A DNA stretch of 64,000 nucleotides from Burkholderiaceae bacterium. Lineage in GTDB: Bacteria > Pseudomonadota > Gammaproteobacteria > Burkholderiales > Burkholderiaceae_C. Positions 19,309-27,710 of the stretch are shown piece after piece. How positions within the stretch are numbered: the first letter of the stretch is position 1; the number at the start of each line of letters is the position of its first letter. The stretch is from NCBI GenBank assembly GCA_004323695.1, contig SCRU01000013.1:1-64000 (forward strand), in the 5' to 3' direction. The notes under the pieces are model-generated. The model did no database searches. It saw only the letters and a list, made by a program, of their open reading frames with translations, and was not told the DNA's origin. Both the position numbers and the translations under genes were made by a program.

Positions 19309-19830
19309 CTAGCGCAGGAGGGGTGCGTTCGGCAATTCGTTGCGGTGCACCTGCCCCGGCTGCAGCGGAAAATACTGCACCAGCAGGGCAGACACTTCTT
19401 CCAGCGCCTGCGTGAGGCCATCCTCGAAACGCCGCTCGCGGAACGCGCCCGCCATGCGCCGGGCCATGGCCTGCCATTGCGGCGTGGAGACGTGCCGGTT
19501 CAGACCCCGATCCGCGACCAGTTCAACGGCGCGCTCGGCCAGCAGCAAATAGATCAGCACGCCGTTGTTGGCCTCGGTATCCCAGACCCGCAACTCGCCA
19601 AACAGGGCTACGGCACGGGCGTGTGCGAGATGCGCCGTGGACGCGTCGCGCCACAGTGCGTGCAGCGGCAGGCTGGCTTCCACACAAATGCGGATCTGCC
19701 CGTTGTGACGCTGTTCGCTCGCGGCCACGCGCTGTCCGAGCCGCTGCGCCATCGCAGGGGGAATCGCGCGGCGCGCGTGCGACTCTTCGAACCACAGGTG
19801 GCGCAGGATTCTGGTGAAGCGGCTTGGCAT
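19309..19830 (-). CDS. TPM-domain protein
   Basis: A 173-residue protein with the TPM domain: RVAASEQRHNGQIRICVEASLP, ALFGELRVWDTEANNGVLIY and LVADRGLNRHVSTPQW fall in order. TPM proteins are poorly understood; some are phosphatases and some take part in photosystem repair in plants. No signal peptide is present, so it may be cytoplasmic or attached to the YgcG-like partner. ATG 19830 has GGAG upstream and lies 13 bases after the stop of the neighbouring TPM gene. It is the last gene of the lemA unit. Confidence 0.85.
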   Translation of the reverse strand: MPSRFTRILRHLWFEESHARRAIPPAMAQRLGQRVAASEQRHNGQIRICVEASLPLHALWRDASTAHLAHARAVALFGELRVWDTEANNGVLIYLLLAERAVELVADRGLNRHVSTPQWQAMARRMAGAFRERRFEDGLTQALEEVSALLVQYFPLQPGQVHRNELPNAPLLR

Positions 19831-19843
19831 GTCTTTTCTGCTC

Positions 19844-20749
19844 CTACCAACTGCCGCTGGCGCCGCCGCCGCCGAAGTCGCCCCCGCCGCCCGAGCCAAA
19901 GCCGCCCCCGCCCCCACCTCCGAACCCGCCGCCGCCAAAACCTCCGAAGCCCCCGAGACCGCCGCCCATGAACCCGCCGCGCCCGCCCGCCAGGCCGGCC
20001 AGCAATACAAACAGCAGCGCCAGCGCGGCTGCCAGTGCCGCGACCAGCACGCTGGAGGTGGCGAGCAGCGCGAGTACCCCGACGCCGCCACCCGTGAGCA
20101 GGGCGCCCAGCTTGCGTCCGAACACGCTGCGCGCCACCGAGCCGGCCACCGGCACTGCGAAGAACAGGAAGATCGCCAGATTGGTCCACTGAAAGTCGCC
20201 CGCACCCGAACCGGTTTGCCGCTGGGGCGCCGGCGCCGGCAGCGGCTCGCCGTTGATGAGCGCCGTGATCTGGTCCACCCCCGCATTCAGCCCGCCCGCG
20301 AAGTCGCCGCGCCTGAAAGCGGGCGTGATCGCGTCTTCGATGATCCGGTTCGCCGCCAGGTCGGGAATCGCGCCTTCCAGCGTCTTGGCGACCTCGATGC
20401 GCACCCGGTGGTCGTCTTTCGCCACGACCAGCAGCAGGCCGTCGCCCACGCCCTTGCGGCCGATCTTCCAGCTGTTGCCGACGCGGTTCGCATAGCTTGC
20501 GATATCCTCCGGCCGGGTCGTGGGCACCATCAAGACGACGACCTGGGATCCCTTGCCTTGTTCCAGCGCCGCGAGTTTCGCCTCCAGCGCCTGCCGCTGC
20601 GCGTCGGTCAGCGTGCCGGTGTGGTCGATGACGTGGCCGGTAAGCGCCGGCACCGGCTGTACCGACTGCGCCCGCGGTGCCGCGGCAGGCAAGGCGATAA
20701 CTATAAATAATATAGCTATCTTAAGCCATCGGATAAGGGCCAGCGGCAC
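19844..20749 (-). CDS. TPM-domain membrane protein with glycine-rich tail (YgcG-like)
   Basis: A 301-residue secreted or membrane-anchored protein. Residues 1-28 are a signal sequence. A TPM domain follows (VIDHTGTLTDAQRQALEAKL, then DGLLLVVAKDDHRVRIEVAKTLEGAIPD at about 108-135, cut here at the family motif). Two to three membrane segments lie near 195-265. The last 40 residues are almost only Gly, Phe and Ser. This layout is typical of YgcG-type proteins encoded with LemA; the role of the glycine tail is unknown. The start lies 9 bases before the lemA stop region. Confidence 0.88.
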   Translation of the reverse strand: MPLALIRWLKIAILFIVIALPAAAPRAQSVQPVPALTGHVIDHTGTLTDAQRQALEAKLAALEQGKGSQVVVLMVPTTRPEDIASYANRVGNSWKIGRKGVGDGLLLVVAKDDHRVRIEVAKTLEGAIPDLAANRIIEDAITPAFRRGDFAGGLNAGVDQITALINGEPLPAPAPQRQTGSGAGDFQWTNLAIFLFFAVPVAGSVARSVFGRKLGALLTGGGVGVLALLATSSVLVAALAAALALLFVLLAGLAGGRGGFMGGGLGGFGGFGGGGFGGGGGGGFGSGGGGDFGGGGASGSW

Positions 20750-20758
20750 TTTTCGTCC

Positions 20759-21355
20759 CTATTTCTGGTTGAAATCAACCGTCGGCGGGGCCGAGATCTG
20801 CGTCTCGTTCTGCACCGTGAAAGTGGGCTTGGGCGCGTAGTGGAACATCATCGCGGTCAGGTTCGTCGGAAAGCTGCGCGCGAGCACGTTGTACGCCTGC
20901 ACGGCCTGGATATAGCGGCCGCGCGCCACCGTGATGCGGTTCTCGGTGCCTTCGAGCGTCACGCGCAGGTCGCGAAAGGCCTGGTTCGCCTGCAGCGTCG
21001 GGTAGTTTTCCGACACCGCCATCAGCCGCGACAGCGCGCCCGTCAACTGGCCCTGGGCCTGTTCGAACTTCTGGAACGCCGCGGGGTCATTCAGCGTTTC
21101 GGGCGTGACCTGGATCGAGGTCGCCCGGGCGCGCGCCTCGACCACCTTGGTCAGCGTGTCCTGCTCGAAATTGGCCTGACCCTTGACCGTTGCCACGATA
21201 TTGGGCACCAGGTCGGCGCGCCGCTGGTACTGGTTCAGCACCTCGCTCCAGGTGGACTTGGTCTGCTCGTCGAGCCGTTGGAAATCGTTGTAGCCGCAGC
21301 CGCCGAGGCTGCTCACGGCCAGCACGGTCATGAGAAGGAGAAGCCAGCGTTTCAT
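20759..21355 (-). CDS. lemA: LemA-family lipoprotein
   Basis: A 198-residue LemA protein. The N-terminus carries a lipobox (SSLGGCGYN), so here it should be lipid-anchored; the rest is a helical bundle with YNDFQRLDEQTKSTWSEVLN and QYQRRADLVPNIVATVKG, the family core. LemA genes almost always precede TPM-domain genes, as here. Function is not settled; envelope stress or membrane protein processing has been suggested. A GGAAC ribosome site precedes ATG 21355. It heads a three-gene minus-strand unit. Confidence 0.92.
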   Translation of the reverse strand: MKRWLLLLMTVLAVSSLGGCGYNDFQRLDEQTKSTWSEVLNQYQRRADLVPNIVATVKGQANFEQDTLTKVVEARARATSIQVTPETLNDPAAFQKFEQAQGQLTGALSRLMAVSENYPTLQANQAFRDLRVTLEGTENRITVARGRYIQAVQAYNVLARSFPTNLTAMMFHYAPKPTFTVQNETQISAPPTVDFNQK

Positions 21356-21469
21356 AGGTTCCTTTTTTGGGCAAGCGGGTGTGCCTGGCGCAAGACGTTA
21401 GCATAGATGGGGCGCCGCCGGCCGCCTTCAGCGATCGCCTCTGGCGGCGCCACAAACAGGTAAACCACC

Positions 21470-21919
21470 ATGCCCAAAGCCAGACCCCCTTCCGCCATCG
21501 TCGCCGGCTCGGCCGACGATATCGAAGCCGCGTTCTACGAAGCGCTGCAAACGGCGGACATCGACAAGCTCATGGCCTGCTGGGCCGACGAGGACGAGAT
21601 CGTCTGCGTTCACCCCGGCGGAGCGCGCCTGATCGGTGCCGCCGCGATCCGTGCCGGCTTCGATGCGATCTTCGCGAACGGCAGCATTCGCGTGCGGCCG
21701 CAGCAGGTACGCAGGGTCGAATCGCTCGCCAGCGCGGTGCACAGCCTGGTCGAGAGCATCGAGGTCATGACGCCGCAGGGCCCGGTCGCGGCGCACGTCA
21801 TCGCCACGAATATCTACCACCGCGTCGCCCAGGGCTGGCGCCTGGTGGCGCACCACGCGAGCCCCGCTACCGCGCAGGAGCTGCGCGAAGACGGCGCCGC
21901 GCCCCCCGTGCTGCATTGA
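21470..21919 (+). CDS. SnoaL/NTF2-like fold protein
   Basis: A 149-residue protein with the cone-shaped NTF2-like fold pattern: ADDIEAAFYEALQTADIDKLMACWADEDEIVCVHPGG is split over residues 15-51, and the end reads ATNIYHRVAQGWRLVAHHAS. It matches the DUF4440/SnoaL-like group of small ketosteroid-isomerase-like proteins. Substrate and role are unknown. It is divergent from lemA by 114 bases, and no strong promoter pair was found there. Confidence 0.75.
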   Translation: MPKARPPSAIVAGSADDIEAAFYEALQTADIDKLMACWADEDEIVCVHPGGARLIGAAAIRAGFDAIFANGSIRVRPQQVRRVESLASAVHSLVESIEVMTPQGPVAAHVIATNIYHRVAQGWRLVAHHASPATAQELREDGAAPPVLH

Positions 21920-21982
21920 GTCATTGCCGCTGATCTGAATGAAAAGAAATCGCTAGCCCTTTTCATATAAACATTGTTTGCA

Positions 21983-22984
21983 ATGAATTATGTAGCACCC
22001 TGGTGGCTGCCCGGCGGCAACCTGCAGACCATTTGGCCAGCCCTGTACGCGCGCCGCGTGGCCGGCGCGCCGGTGTGCTACCGGCGCGAGCGCTGGGACA
22101 CGCCCGACGGAGACTTCATCGACGTTGATTTCGGCGCCTGGCCGTGTGTGGCCGACGCACCTTGCGTGGTGTTGTTTCACGGGCTGGAAGGCTCCTCGCG
22201 CAGTCATTACGCCGAAGCGTTTGCCGGATTCGCGCGCGCGCAGGGCATGGCCTTTGCGGTGCCGCATTTCCGCGGCTGCAGCGGCCAGATCAACCTGGCG
22301 CCGCGCGCCTATCACTCCGGTGATTTCGAGGAGATCGACTGGATCCTGCGGCGCTTGCGCGAGCAGCAGCGGGCGCGGGGCGGCGGCGCCCTGGTGGCGG
22401 TCGGAGTCTCGATGGGCGGCAATGTGCTGATGCGCTGGGCCGAGGAAATGGGCACCCAGGCGGGGGACGTGGCGGGCGCGCTGGCCGCGGTGAGCGCGCC
22501 GCTGGATCTCGCGGCAAGCGGCCACGCCATCGGGCGCGGCTTCAACCGGCAGGTCTATACCCGCATGTTCCTGCGCACCATGGTGCCCAAGGCGCTGCGC
22601 AAGCTGGCGCAGCATCCCGGCCTGTTCAGCCGCGAGCGCCTGCTGGCGGTGCGCGACCTGTATGAATTCGACAATGTATTCACTGCGCCGCTGCATGGTT
22701 TTCGCGGCACCGACGATTACTGGCACCGCGCCTCGGCCAGGCCGCAGTTGCGCCGGATTCGCATTCCCGCGCTGCTGCTGAACGCACACAACGATCCGTT
22801 CGTGCCGGCCACCTCGTTGCCGCGCGCGGACGAGGTGTCTGCGTCCGTGACGCTGTGGCAGTGCATGCAGGGGGGGCATGTGGGCTTCGCCCAGGGGCGC
22901 TGCCCGCCGGGCGACGCGCATTTCATCCCGCAGGCGGTCGGCGGCTGGCTGGCGTCGCGTGTGGGTGCTATCGTGACTTTGTGA
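21983..22984 (+). CDS. YheT-family alpha/beta hydrolase
   Basis: A 333-residue alpha/beta hydrolase of the YheT group (putative esterases). The N-terminal signature WWLPGGNLQTIWPAL is present. The oxyanion segment is FHGLEGSSRSHYAEAF, the nucleophile serine is in GVSMGGN, the acid in LNAHNDPFVP, and the histidine in QGGHVGF. The natural substrate is unknown. ATG 21983 is used; TTG 21974 is in frame but adds only three residues. No clear ribosome site precedes it. It ends 6 bases before the next gene. Confidence 0.88.
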   Translation: MNYVAPWWLPGGNLQTIWPALYARRVAGAPVCYRRERWDTPDGDFIDVDFGAWPCVADAPCVVLFHGLEGSSRSHYAEAFAGFARAQGMAFAVPHFRGCSGQINLAPRAYHSGDFEEIDWILRRLREQQRARGGGALVAVGVSMGGNVLMRWAEEMGTQAGDVAGALAAVSAPLDLAASGHAIGRGFNRQVYTRMFLRTMVPKALRKLAQHPGLFSRERLLAVRDLYEFDNVFTAPLHGFRGTDDYWHRASARPQLRRIRIPALLLNAHNDPFVPATSLPRADEVSASVTLWQCMQGGHVGFAQGRCPPGDAHFIPQAVGGWLASRVGAIVTL

Positions 22985-22990
22985 GGTCTC

Positions 22991-23539
22991 ATGGATGACA
23001 TGGTTCTACAGGCGCTGGCCAAGTGGCCGAACGTGCCCCATTGCTACGGCTGGCTCGGGCTGGATGCGCGCGGCCAGTGGTACATGCGCGACGACCGTGC
23101 CCAGGCGGCAGGGCCGTTTGCCGGCGGCACGCCGGCTTCCAGGGGTTCGCTGCTGCGGCATGAAAAGCTGCTCGAATTCATCCATCGCAACTACGAGGCC
23201 GATGCGCGTGGCCAGTGGTTTTTCCAGAACGGGCCGCAGCGCGTTTATGTGGAACTCGAAGCCACGCCGCTGGTCTGGCGCGTGAATGCGGACTTTTCGA
23301 TCGTCGCGCACACCGGACGGCGCGCGCAGGTCCGGCGCTGCGTGCTCGATGACGAGGGGCGCCTGTACCTCGATGCCGACCTGGGCCTGGGCCTGGTGCA
23401 TACGCTCGACATGGGGCAGGCCGCCGACGCGGTGGAGCAGGGCCTGTGGCTGCCAGAGCCGGTCGTCGCGAGCGAACTGCCGACCCGGTTCGGCTACGTG
23501 CGCAGCCCGGCCGCTTGCCAGAACCCCGGAGAGCTGTAA
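22991..23539 (+). CDS. Conserved hypothetical protein of Burkholderiales
   Basis: A 182-residue protein with no membrane segment and no known catalytic motif. Features are an N-terminal ALAKWPNVPHCYGWLGLDARGQW and a repeated D-A-R-G-Q-W pattern (near residues 25 and 74), which suggests two related beta-hairpin units. I recall similar proteins annotated as a DUF family in Comamonadaceae, but cannot name the number with certainty. It is probably co-transcribed with the YheT-like gene, 6 bases upstream, and is closed by a terminator. Confidence 0.7.
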   Translation: MDDMVLQALAKWPNVPHCYGWLGLDARGQWYMRDDRAQAAGPFAGGTPASRGSLLRHEKLLEFIHRNYEADARGQWFFQNGPQRVYVELEATPLVWRVNADFSIVAHTGRRAQVRRCVLDDEGRLYLDADLGLGLVHTLDMGQAADAVEQGLWLPEPVVASELPTRFGYVRSPAACQNPGEL

Positions 23540-23592
23540 AAACCGCAGCTAACTGTTGTTACCCAGCAAGGGGAAACCACGAATTCAATCGT

Positions 23593-23622
23593 AAAAAAAG
23601 CCGGTCATCGACCGGCTTTTTT
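23593..23622. terminator. Bidirectional rho-independent terminator
   Basis: The stem GCCGGTC (23600-23606) and GACCGGC (23610-23616) is flanked by an A run on the left and a T run on the right. It thus serves both converging units: the hypothetical gene ending at 23539 and the cytochrome gene ending at 23648. Confidence 0.9.
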
Positions 23623-23647
23623 GGAGGACAGACCTGGACTGCCGCGA

Positions 23648-24214
23648 TTACTTGGCCGCGTTCACCATGTATTCCACGGCGGCCTTGATCTCGGCGTCGG
23701 AGGCGTTCGAGCCGCCCCGTGGCGGCATGGGGCCGAGACCGTGGATGGCAGCCGCTACCAATGTGTCCAGGCCGGTGGCGATGCGCGGGGCCCAGTCGGC
23801 CTTGTTGCCGAACTTGGGTGCGCCCAGCACGCCGGTCGCGTGACAGGCGAAGCAGGTTTCCTTGTAGCGCGTTTCACCCGCGTTGGCGGGAAGTGCTCCG
23901 CTGGTTGCCGACGATGCCACCGCGACCCCGGATGCCGGCGCGGCCGCGGCGGATGCGGCCTCTGCCTGGGCCGCCGCGGCCTGGGTGGCGTCGAGCACCG
24001 TCACTGCGCCGACCTTCTGAATGCGCGCGTCCACCAGCTGCTCGGTGTCGCCGGCACCGGCCGCCGGCATGTTGGCCGAGGTGATGTAGTAGACGATGCC
24101 GATGATGGTGAAGATCGGAACCACGAAGGCGAAAAACACCGTGACCAGAAGCTGCTTCGGGGTCTTGATTGGACCGCTGTGATCCGTGTCGTCGGCGTGG
24201 CTGTTGTCGCTCAT
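23648..24214 (-). CDS. Membrane-anchored cytochrome c5-type protein
   Basis: A 188-residue protein: a short cytoplasmic N-terminus, one membrane helix (about 22-46), an Ala-rich linker (about 75-112), then a class I cytochrome c domain facing the periplasm. The haem site is CFACH (Cys 121, Cys 124, His 125), and the axial methionine is Met 163 in GPMPPRGG, a pattern of the c5 family. It probably shuttles electrons to a terminal oxidase. It is divergent from fabA. Confidence 0.88.
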   Translation of the reverse strand: MSDNSHADDTDHSGPIKTPKQLLVTVFFAFVVPIFTIIGIVYYITSANMPAAGAGDTEQLVDARIQKVGAVTVLDATQAAAAQAEAASAAAAPASGVAVASSATSGALPANAGETRYKETCFACHATGVLGAPKFGNKADWAPRIATGLDTLVAAAIHGLGPMPPRGGSNASDAEIKAAVEYMVNAAK

Positions 24215-24238
24215 GGCGTCCTCAGAAAATCAGGGGCT

Positions 24239-24266
24239 TTGAAATCGATTGCCGCACGATTATAAC
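24239..24266 (+). promoter_or_regulatory. Candidate fabA promoter
   Basis: TTGAAA (24239-24244) and TATAAC (24261-24266) are separated by 16 bases, which would give a leader of about 145 bases before fabA. On the other strand the same spot reads TATAAT, so it could also serve the cytochrome gene, but no -35 was seen for that direction. Confidence 0.4.
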
Positions 24267-24417
24267 GACCGCCCCTGGGCAAAGCCGTTGGCCTGGCTTG
24301 CGTTGCGTGGCGGCCGGCCTCACGCAACGACTGGGCGCCCGGCGCGATCAATGGGAGATAATTGCCGCCAGCCCGGCGCGAGCGGCGACATTCAAACAAT
24401 CGAGGCGATCAATACAG

Positions 24418-24933
24418 ATGGAAAAGCAGCACAGTTTCACGCGCGAGGAATTGTTGAAGTCCGGCCGGGGGGAACTGTACGGGCCCAAGAACGCGCAGTT
24501 GCCGCTGCCCAACATGCTGATGATGGATCGCATCACCCTGATTACCGACCAGGGCGGCGCGCACGGAAAGGGCGAGATCGTTGCGGAGCTCGACATTCAT
24601 CCCGACCTGTGGTTTTTTGCTTGCCATTTCCAGGGCGACCCGGTCATGCCCGGCTGCCTCGGGCTGGATGCCATGTGGCAGCTTTTGGGGTTTTATCTGT
24701 GCTGGATGGGCGGGCCGGGCAAGGGCCGCGCGCTGGGCGTGGGGGAAGTCAAATTCACCGGCCAGGTGCTGCCCACTGCGAAAAAAGTCATCTACCGGAT
24801 CGCCATCAAGAGGGTAGTCATGCGCAAGCTGGTGCTGGGTATCGCCGACGCCACCATGGAGGTGGACGGGAAGGTGATTTACGAGGCAGCCGACCTGCGC
24901 GTGGGCCTGTTTGCCTCTCCCGAGAGCTTTTGA
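24418..24933 (+). CDS. fabA: 3-hydroxydecanoyl-ACP dehydratase/isomerase
   Basis: FabA, 171 residues, dehydrates 3-hydroxydecanoyl-ACP and isomerises the trans-2 product to cis-3-decenoyl-ACP, the branch point of unsaturated fatty acid synthesis. The catalytic pair is His 70 in [14 protein letters not shown] and Asp 84 in LGLDAMW, at the same numbers as in E. coli. ATG 24418 gives the normal N-terminus [12 protein letters not shown]; the open frame to 24169 overlaps the cytochrome gene and is not coding. It is followed 11 bases later by fabB. Confidence 0.98.
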   Translation: MEKQHSFTREELLKSGRGELYGPKNAQLPLPNMLMMDRITLITDQGGAHGKGEIVAELDIHPDLWFFACHFQGDPVMPGCLGLDAMWQLLGFYLCWMGGPGKGRALGVGEVKFTGQVLPTAKKVIYRIAIKRVVMRKLVLGIADATMEVDGKVIYEAADLRVGLFASPESF

Positions 24934-24944
24934 GGGTCGCATCG

Positions 24945-26165
24945 ATGAAACGAGTCGTCGTCACCGGATTGGGCATTGTCTCCAGCATCGGGAACAACCG
25001 GCAGGAAGTGGTGGATTCACTGCGGCAGGGGCGCTCGGGGATCGCGTTTTCCGAGGTCTACCGCGACATGGGGTTTCGCAGCCACGTGCATGGTCCGATC
25101 AACCTGGATCTGGACCAATGCATCGACCGCAAGATCAAACGCTTCATGGGGGACGGCGCGGCGTTCAACTACATCGCGATGCAGCAGGCGATCGACGATG
25201 CCGGCATGGCGGAGTCCGAGGTGTCGAATTTCCGCACCGGCCTGGTCATGGGCTCGGGCGGGCCGTCCACCTCGAATCTGGTGGAGGCCGCGGATATTCT
25301 GCGCAGCAAGGGGATCCGCAAGGTGGGTCCCTACATGGTGCCCCGAACCATGTCCAGCACCAACACCGCCTGTCTCGCGACGCCCTACAAGATCCGGGGC
25401 GTGAACTACTCGATCAGCTCCGCCTGCGCGACCAGCGCGCATTGCATCGGCCACGCGATGGAACTGATCCAGATGGGCAAGCAGGACGTGGTGTTTGCGG
25501 GGGGCGGCGAAGAGGTGCACTGGACCATGTCGCTGCTGTTCGACGCCATGGGGGCGCTATCGTCCAAATACAACGACGCGCCCGCCACGGCCTCTCGCCC
25601 CTATGACGCAAGCCGGGACGGATTTGTCATCTCGGGCGGCGGCGGCGTGCTGGTGATGGAAGAGTTGGAGCATGCCCGGGCCCGGGGCGCCAGGATCTAT
25701 GCGGAATTGACCGGCTACGGAGCCACTTCGGATGGCTATGACATGGTGCAACCTTCTGGCGAAGGCGCGGTGCGCTGCATGCAGCAGGCCATGGCGACGG
25801 TCACGGGCAAGATCGACTACGTGAATGCGCATGGCACCAGTACCCCGGTCGGAGACACCAAGGAACTGGAGGCCCTGCGGCTGGTGTTCGGCGAGCAGGG
25901 GGTGCCGTGGGTCAGCTCCACCAAGTCCCTGACCGGTCATGCGCTCGGTGCCGCGGGGGTGAACGAGGCCATTTATTCGCTGCTGATGATGCAGGAGAAT
26001 TTCCTCAGCGCGTCGGCCAATATCACCGATCTCGATCCGGCCGCCGCAGGCATTCCGATTGTGCGCGAGCGTCAGGACAACGTGACGCTCAATACCATCA
26101 TGTCGAACAGTTTCGGCTTTGGCGGGACCAATGCCACGCTGATTTTCCAGCGCTATAACGGCTAG
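24945..26165 (+). CDS. fabB: 3-oxoacyl-ACP synthase I
   Basis: FabB, 406 residues, condenses malonyl-ACP with cis-3-decenoyl-ACP and longer chains, working directly after FabA. The Cys-His-His triad is complete: Cys 161 in [12 protein letters not shown], His 296 in [11 protein letters not shown], His 332 in [11 protein letters not shown]. The C-terminal [11 protein letters not shown] is present. The fabAB pair explains cis-unsaturated fatty acid synthesis. It converges on sauT with a 21-base gap, and no clear terminator is seen. Confidence 0.98.
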   Translation: MKRVVVTGLGIVSSIGNNRQEVVDSLRQGRSGIAFSEVYRDMGFRSHVHGPINLDLDQCIDRKIKRFMGDGAAFNYIAMQQAIDDAGMAESEVSNFRTGLVMGSGGPSTSNLVEAADILRSKGIRKVGPYMVPRTMSSTNTACLATPYKIRGVNYSISSACATSAHCIGHAMELIQMGKQDVVFAGGGEEVHWTMSLLFDAMGALSSKYNDAPATASRPYDASRDGFVISGGGGVLVMEELEHARARGARIYAELTGYGATSDGYDMVQPSGEGAVRCMQQAMATVTGKIDYVNAHGTSTPVGDTKELEALRLVFGEQGVPWVSSTKSLTGHALGAAGVNEAIYSLLMMQENFLSASANITDLDPAAAGIPIVRERQDNVTLNTIMSNSFGFGGTNATLIFQRYNG

Positions 26166-26186
26166 CGCCAACACGAGGCGCCCGCG

Positions 26187-27710
26187 TCAGCCGGGTGGCG
26201 TCAGCAGCTTCAGGCGCTGCACTTTTCCGGACGGGCCGCGCGGCAGTTCACCGACGAAGCGCAGCACCTTGGGTGTCTTGAAGGGGCCGAGATGCTCGAT
26301 GCAGAAAGCGCGCAATTCGTCCTCGCTGCACAGCGATCCTTCCCGCAGCACCACGCAGGCCATGATCTCCTGGCCGTAATGCTTGTCGGGAATGCCGACC
26401 GCCGCGGCCTCCAGCACGCTCGGGTGTGCCAGCAGTGCTTCGTCGATTTCGCGCGGTGCAATGTTCTCGCCGCCCTTGATGATCAGCTCCTTGATGCGTC
26501 CCGTGACAAAGAAAAAGCCGTCGGCATCGACATGCCCGAGGTCGCCCGTGCGCAGCCAGCCATCCGGCGTGAAGCTGGCGCGCGTGGCCTCCGGGTTCTT
26601 GTAATAGCCACGCATCACGTTGGGCCCGCGGATCACGAGCTCGCCGGTAGCGCCGATGGGTATCGGCGAGAGGCTGGCGTCAACGATCCGGGCTTCACAG
26701 CCGCTGGCCCGGCCGACCGCGCCATGCTTGCGCCGTGCGGCGTCCAGCGGGTTTGAAAACGAGGGCGCCGCCGTTTCGGTCAGCCCCATTGTCTCGATGA
26801 TCCCGATGCCGAATTTGTCCTCGAACGCGCGGTGGTGCTCGGGCGGCAGCGCGGCCGATGCCGAGCGGCAAAAGCGGATGCGCAAGGTTTGTTCGCGCTC
26901 GGGCGCCGCGCCTTCCAGCAGATACGAGATCATGGTTGGAACGACGTTGATCCAGGTGCATCCGGTCGTGCAGGCCTGAGCCCAGAAGCGTCCCGCCGAG
27001 AACTTTGGCGGCAGCACCAGGCTGCTACCCGTGGCAAGCGGCGCGAGCATCGTGACCACGAACGCATTGATGTGGTACAGCGGCAGCACCGCGAGCACGC
27101 GATCCTGGTGGTCCAGCGCATGCTCGGCGCCGATGGCCTGCGCGTTCGCGGTCAGGTTGGCCTGCGTCAGCATCACGCCTTTGGGCACGCCGGTGGTGCC
27201 CGAGGTGTACATCAGCAGGGCGATGGCATCGGGCGCCGGTGGCGGAAGGTCATCCTCGTCGTGAATTCTTCCTGCCGTGGACAATGCACCCGCATTCGGG
27301 GGGCAGACCATCACGGCCACTGGACGCTCGACCGGGGCGAGCAACTCGCGAACCCGTTGCTCCCACTCGGGAGCGACGCACACCAGGCTGCAGTCCGAGT
27401 GCACCAGCACATGGCGCATCTGCTCGGGCTGGGACAGCAGATTCACCGGGTTCACGGTGAATCCGCCGTGCATGGCGCCCAGCAAAAGCTGCAGCGTCAG
27501 CAGGCCGTTGGGCATGACCAGCGACACCGTATCGCCGGGCCGCGCGCCATGGGCTCTCAGCAGCGCTGCGACGTGCCGGCATGAACGGGCCAGCTGCCCG
27601 AAACTAATGGCTTGGTTGGTCTCGGTCGCCAATGCGAACATCGCTTGCGGCCGCGCCAGCGCCTGCTGTTCGATCAACTCCCGAACGGTCGTTGATGGCG
27701 GGGCGTTCAT
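26187..27710 (-). CDS. sauT: AMP-forming acyl-CoA ligase, probable sulfoacetate-CoA ligase
   Basis: A 507-residue adenylate-forming enzyme. The P-loop-like motif YTSGTTGVPKGV, motif GLTETAAP, motif GWLRTGDLG and the C-terminal KELIIKGGENIAPREID with the last lysine in GKVQR are all intact, so it should be active. By itself the family does not tell the substrate. Lying in one operon with an acylating aldehyde dehydrogenase and an MFS carrier, next to xsc, it matches SauT of Cupriavidus necator, which makes sulfoacetyl-CoA from sulfoacetate. It overlaps the sauS stop by 4 bases. An acyl-CoA ligase for another acid remains possible. Confidence 0.72.
   Translation of the reverse strand: MNAPPSTTVRELIEQQALARPQAMFALATETNQAISFGQLARSCRHVAALLRAHGARPGDTVSLVMPNGLLTLQLLLGAMHGGFTVNPVNLLSQPEQMRHVLVHSDCSLVCVAPEWEQRVRELLAPVERPVAVMVCPPNAGALSTAGRIHDEDDLPPPAPDAIALLMYTSGTTGVPKGVMLTQANLTANAQAIGAEHALDHQDRVLAVLPLYHINAFVVTMLAPLATGSSLVLPPKFSAGRFWAQACTTGCTWINVVPTMISYLLEGAAPEREQTLRIRFCRSASAALPPEHHRAFEDKFGIGIIETMGLTETAAPSFSNPLDAARRKHGAVGRASGCEARIVDASLSPIPIGATGELVIRGPNVMRGYYKNPEATRASFTPDGWLRTGDLGHVDADGFFFVTGRIKELIIKGGENIAPREIDEALLAHPSVLEAAAVGIPDKHYGQEIMACVVLREGSLCSEDELRAFCIEHLGPFKTPKVLRFVGELPRGPSGKVQRLKLLTPPG

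Noticed and set aside
19844-19990. Tandem repeat at the 3' end of the ygcG-like gene
   Set aside because: The repeated GCC/CCG codons simply encode the family-typical glycine-rich tail; periods are irregular.
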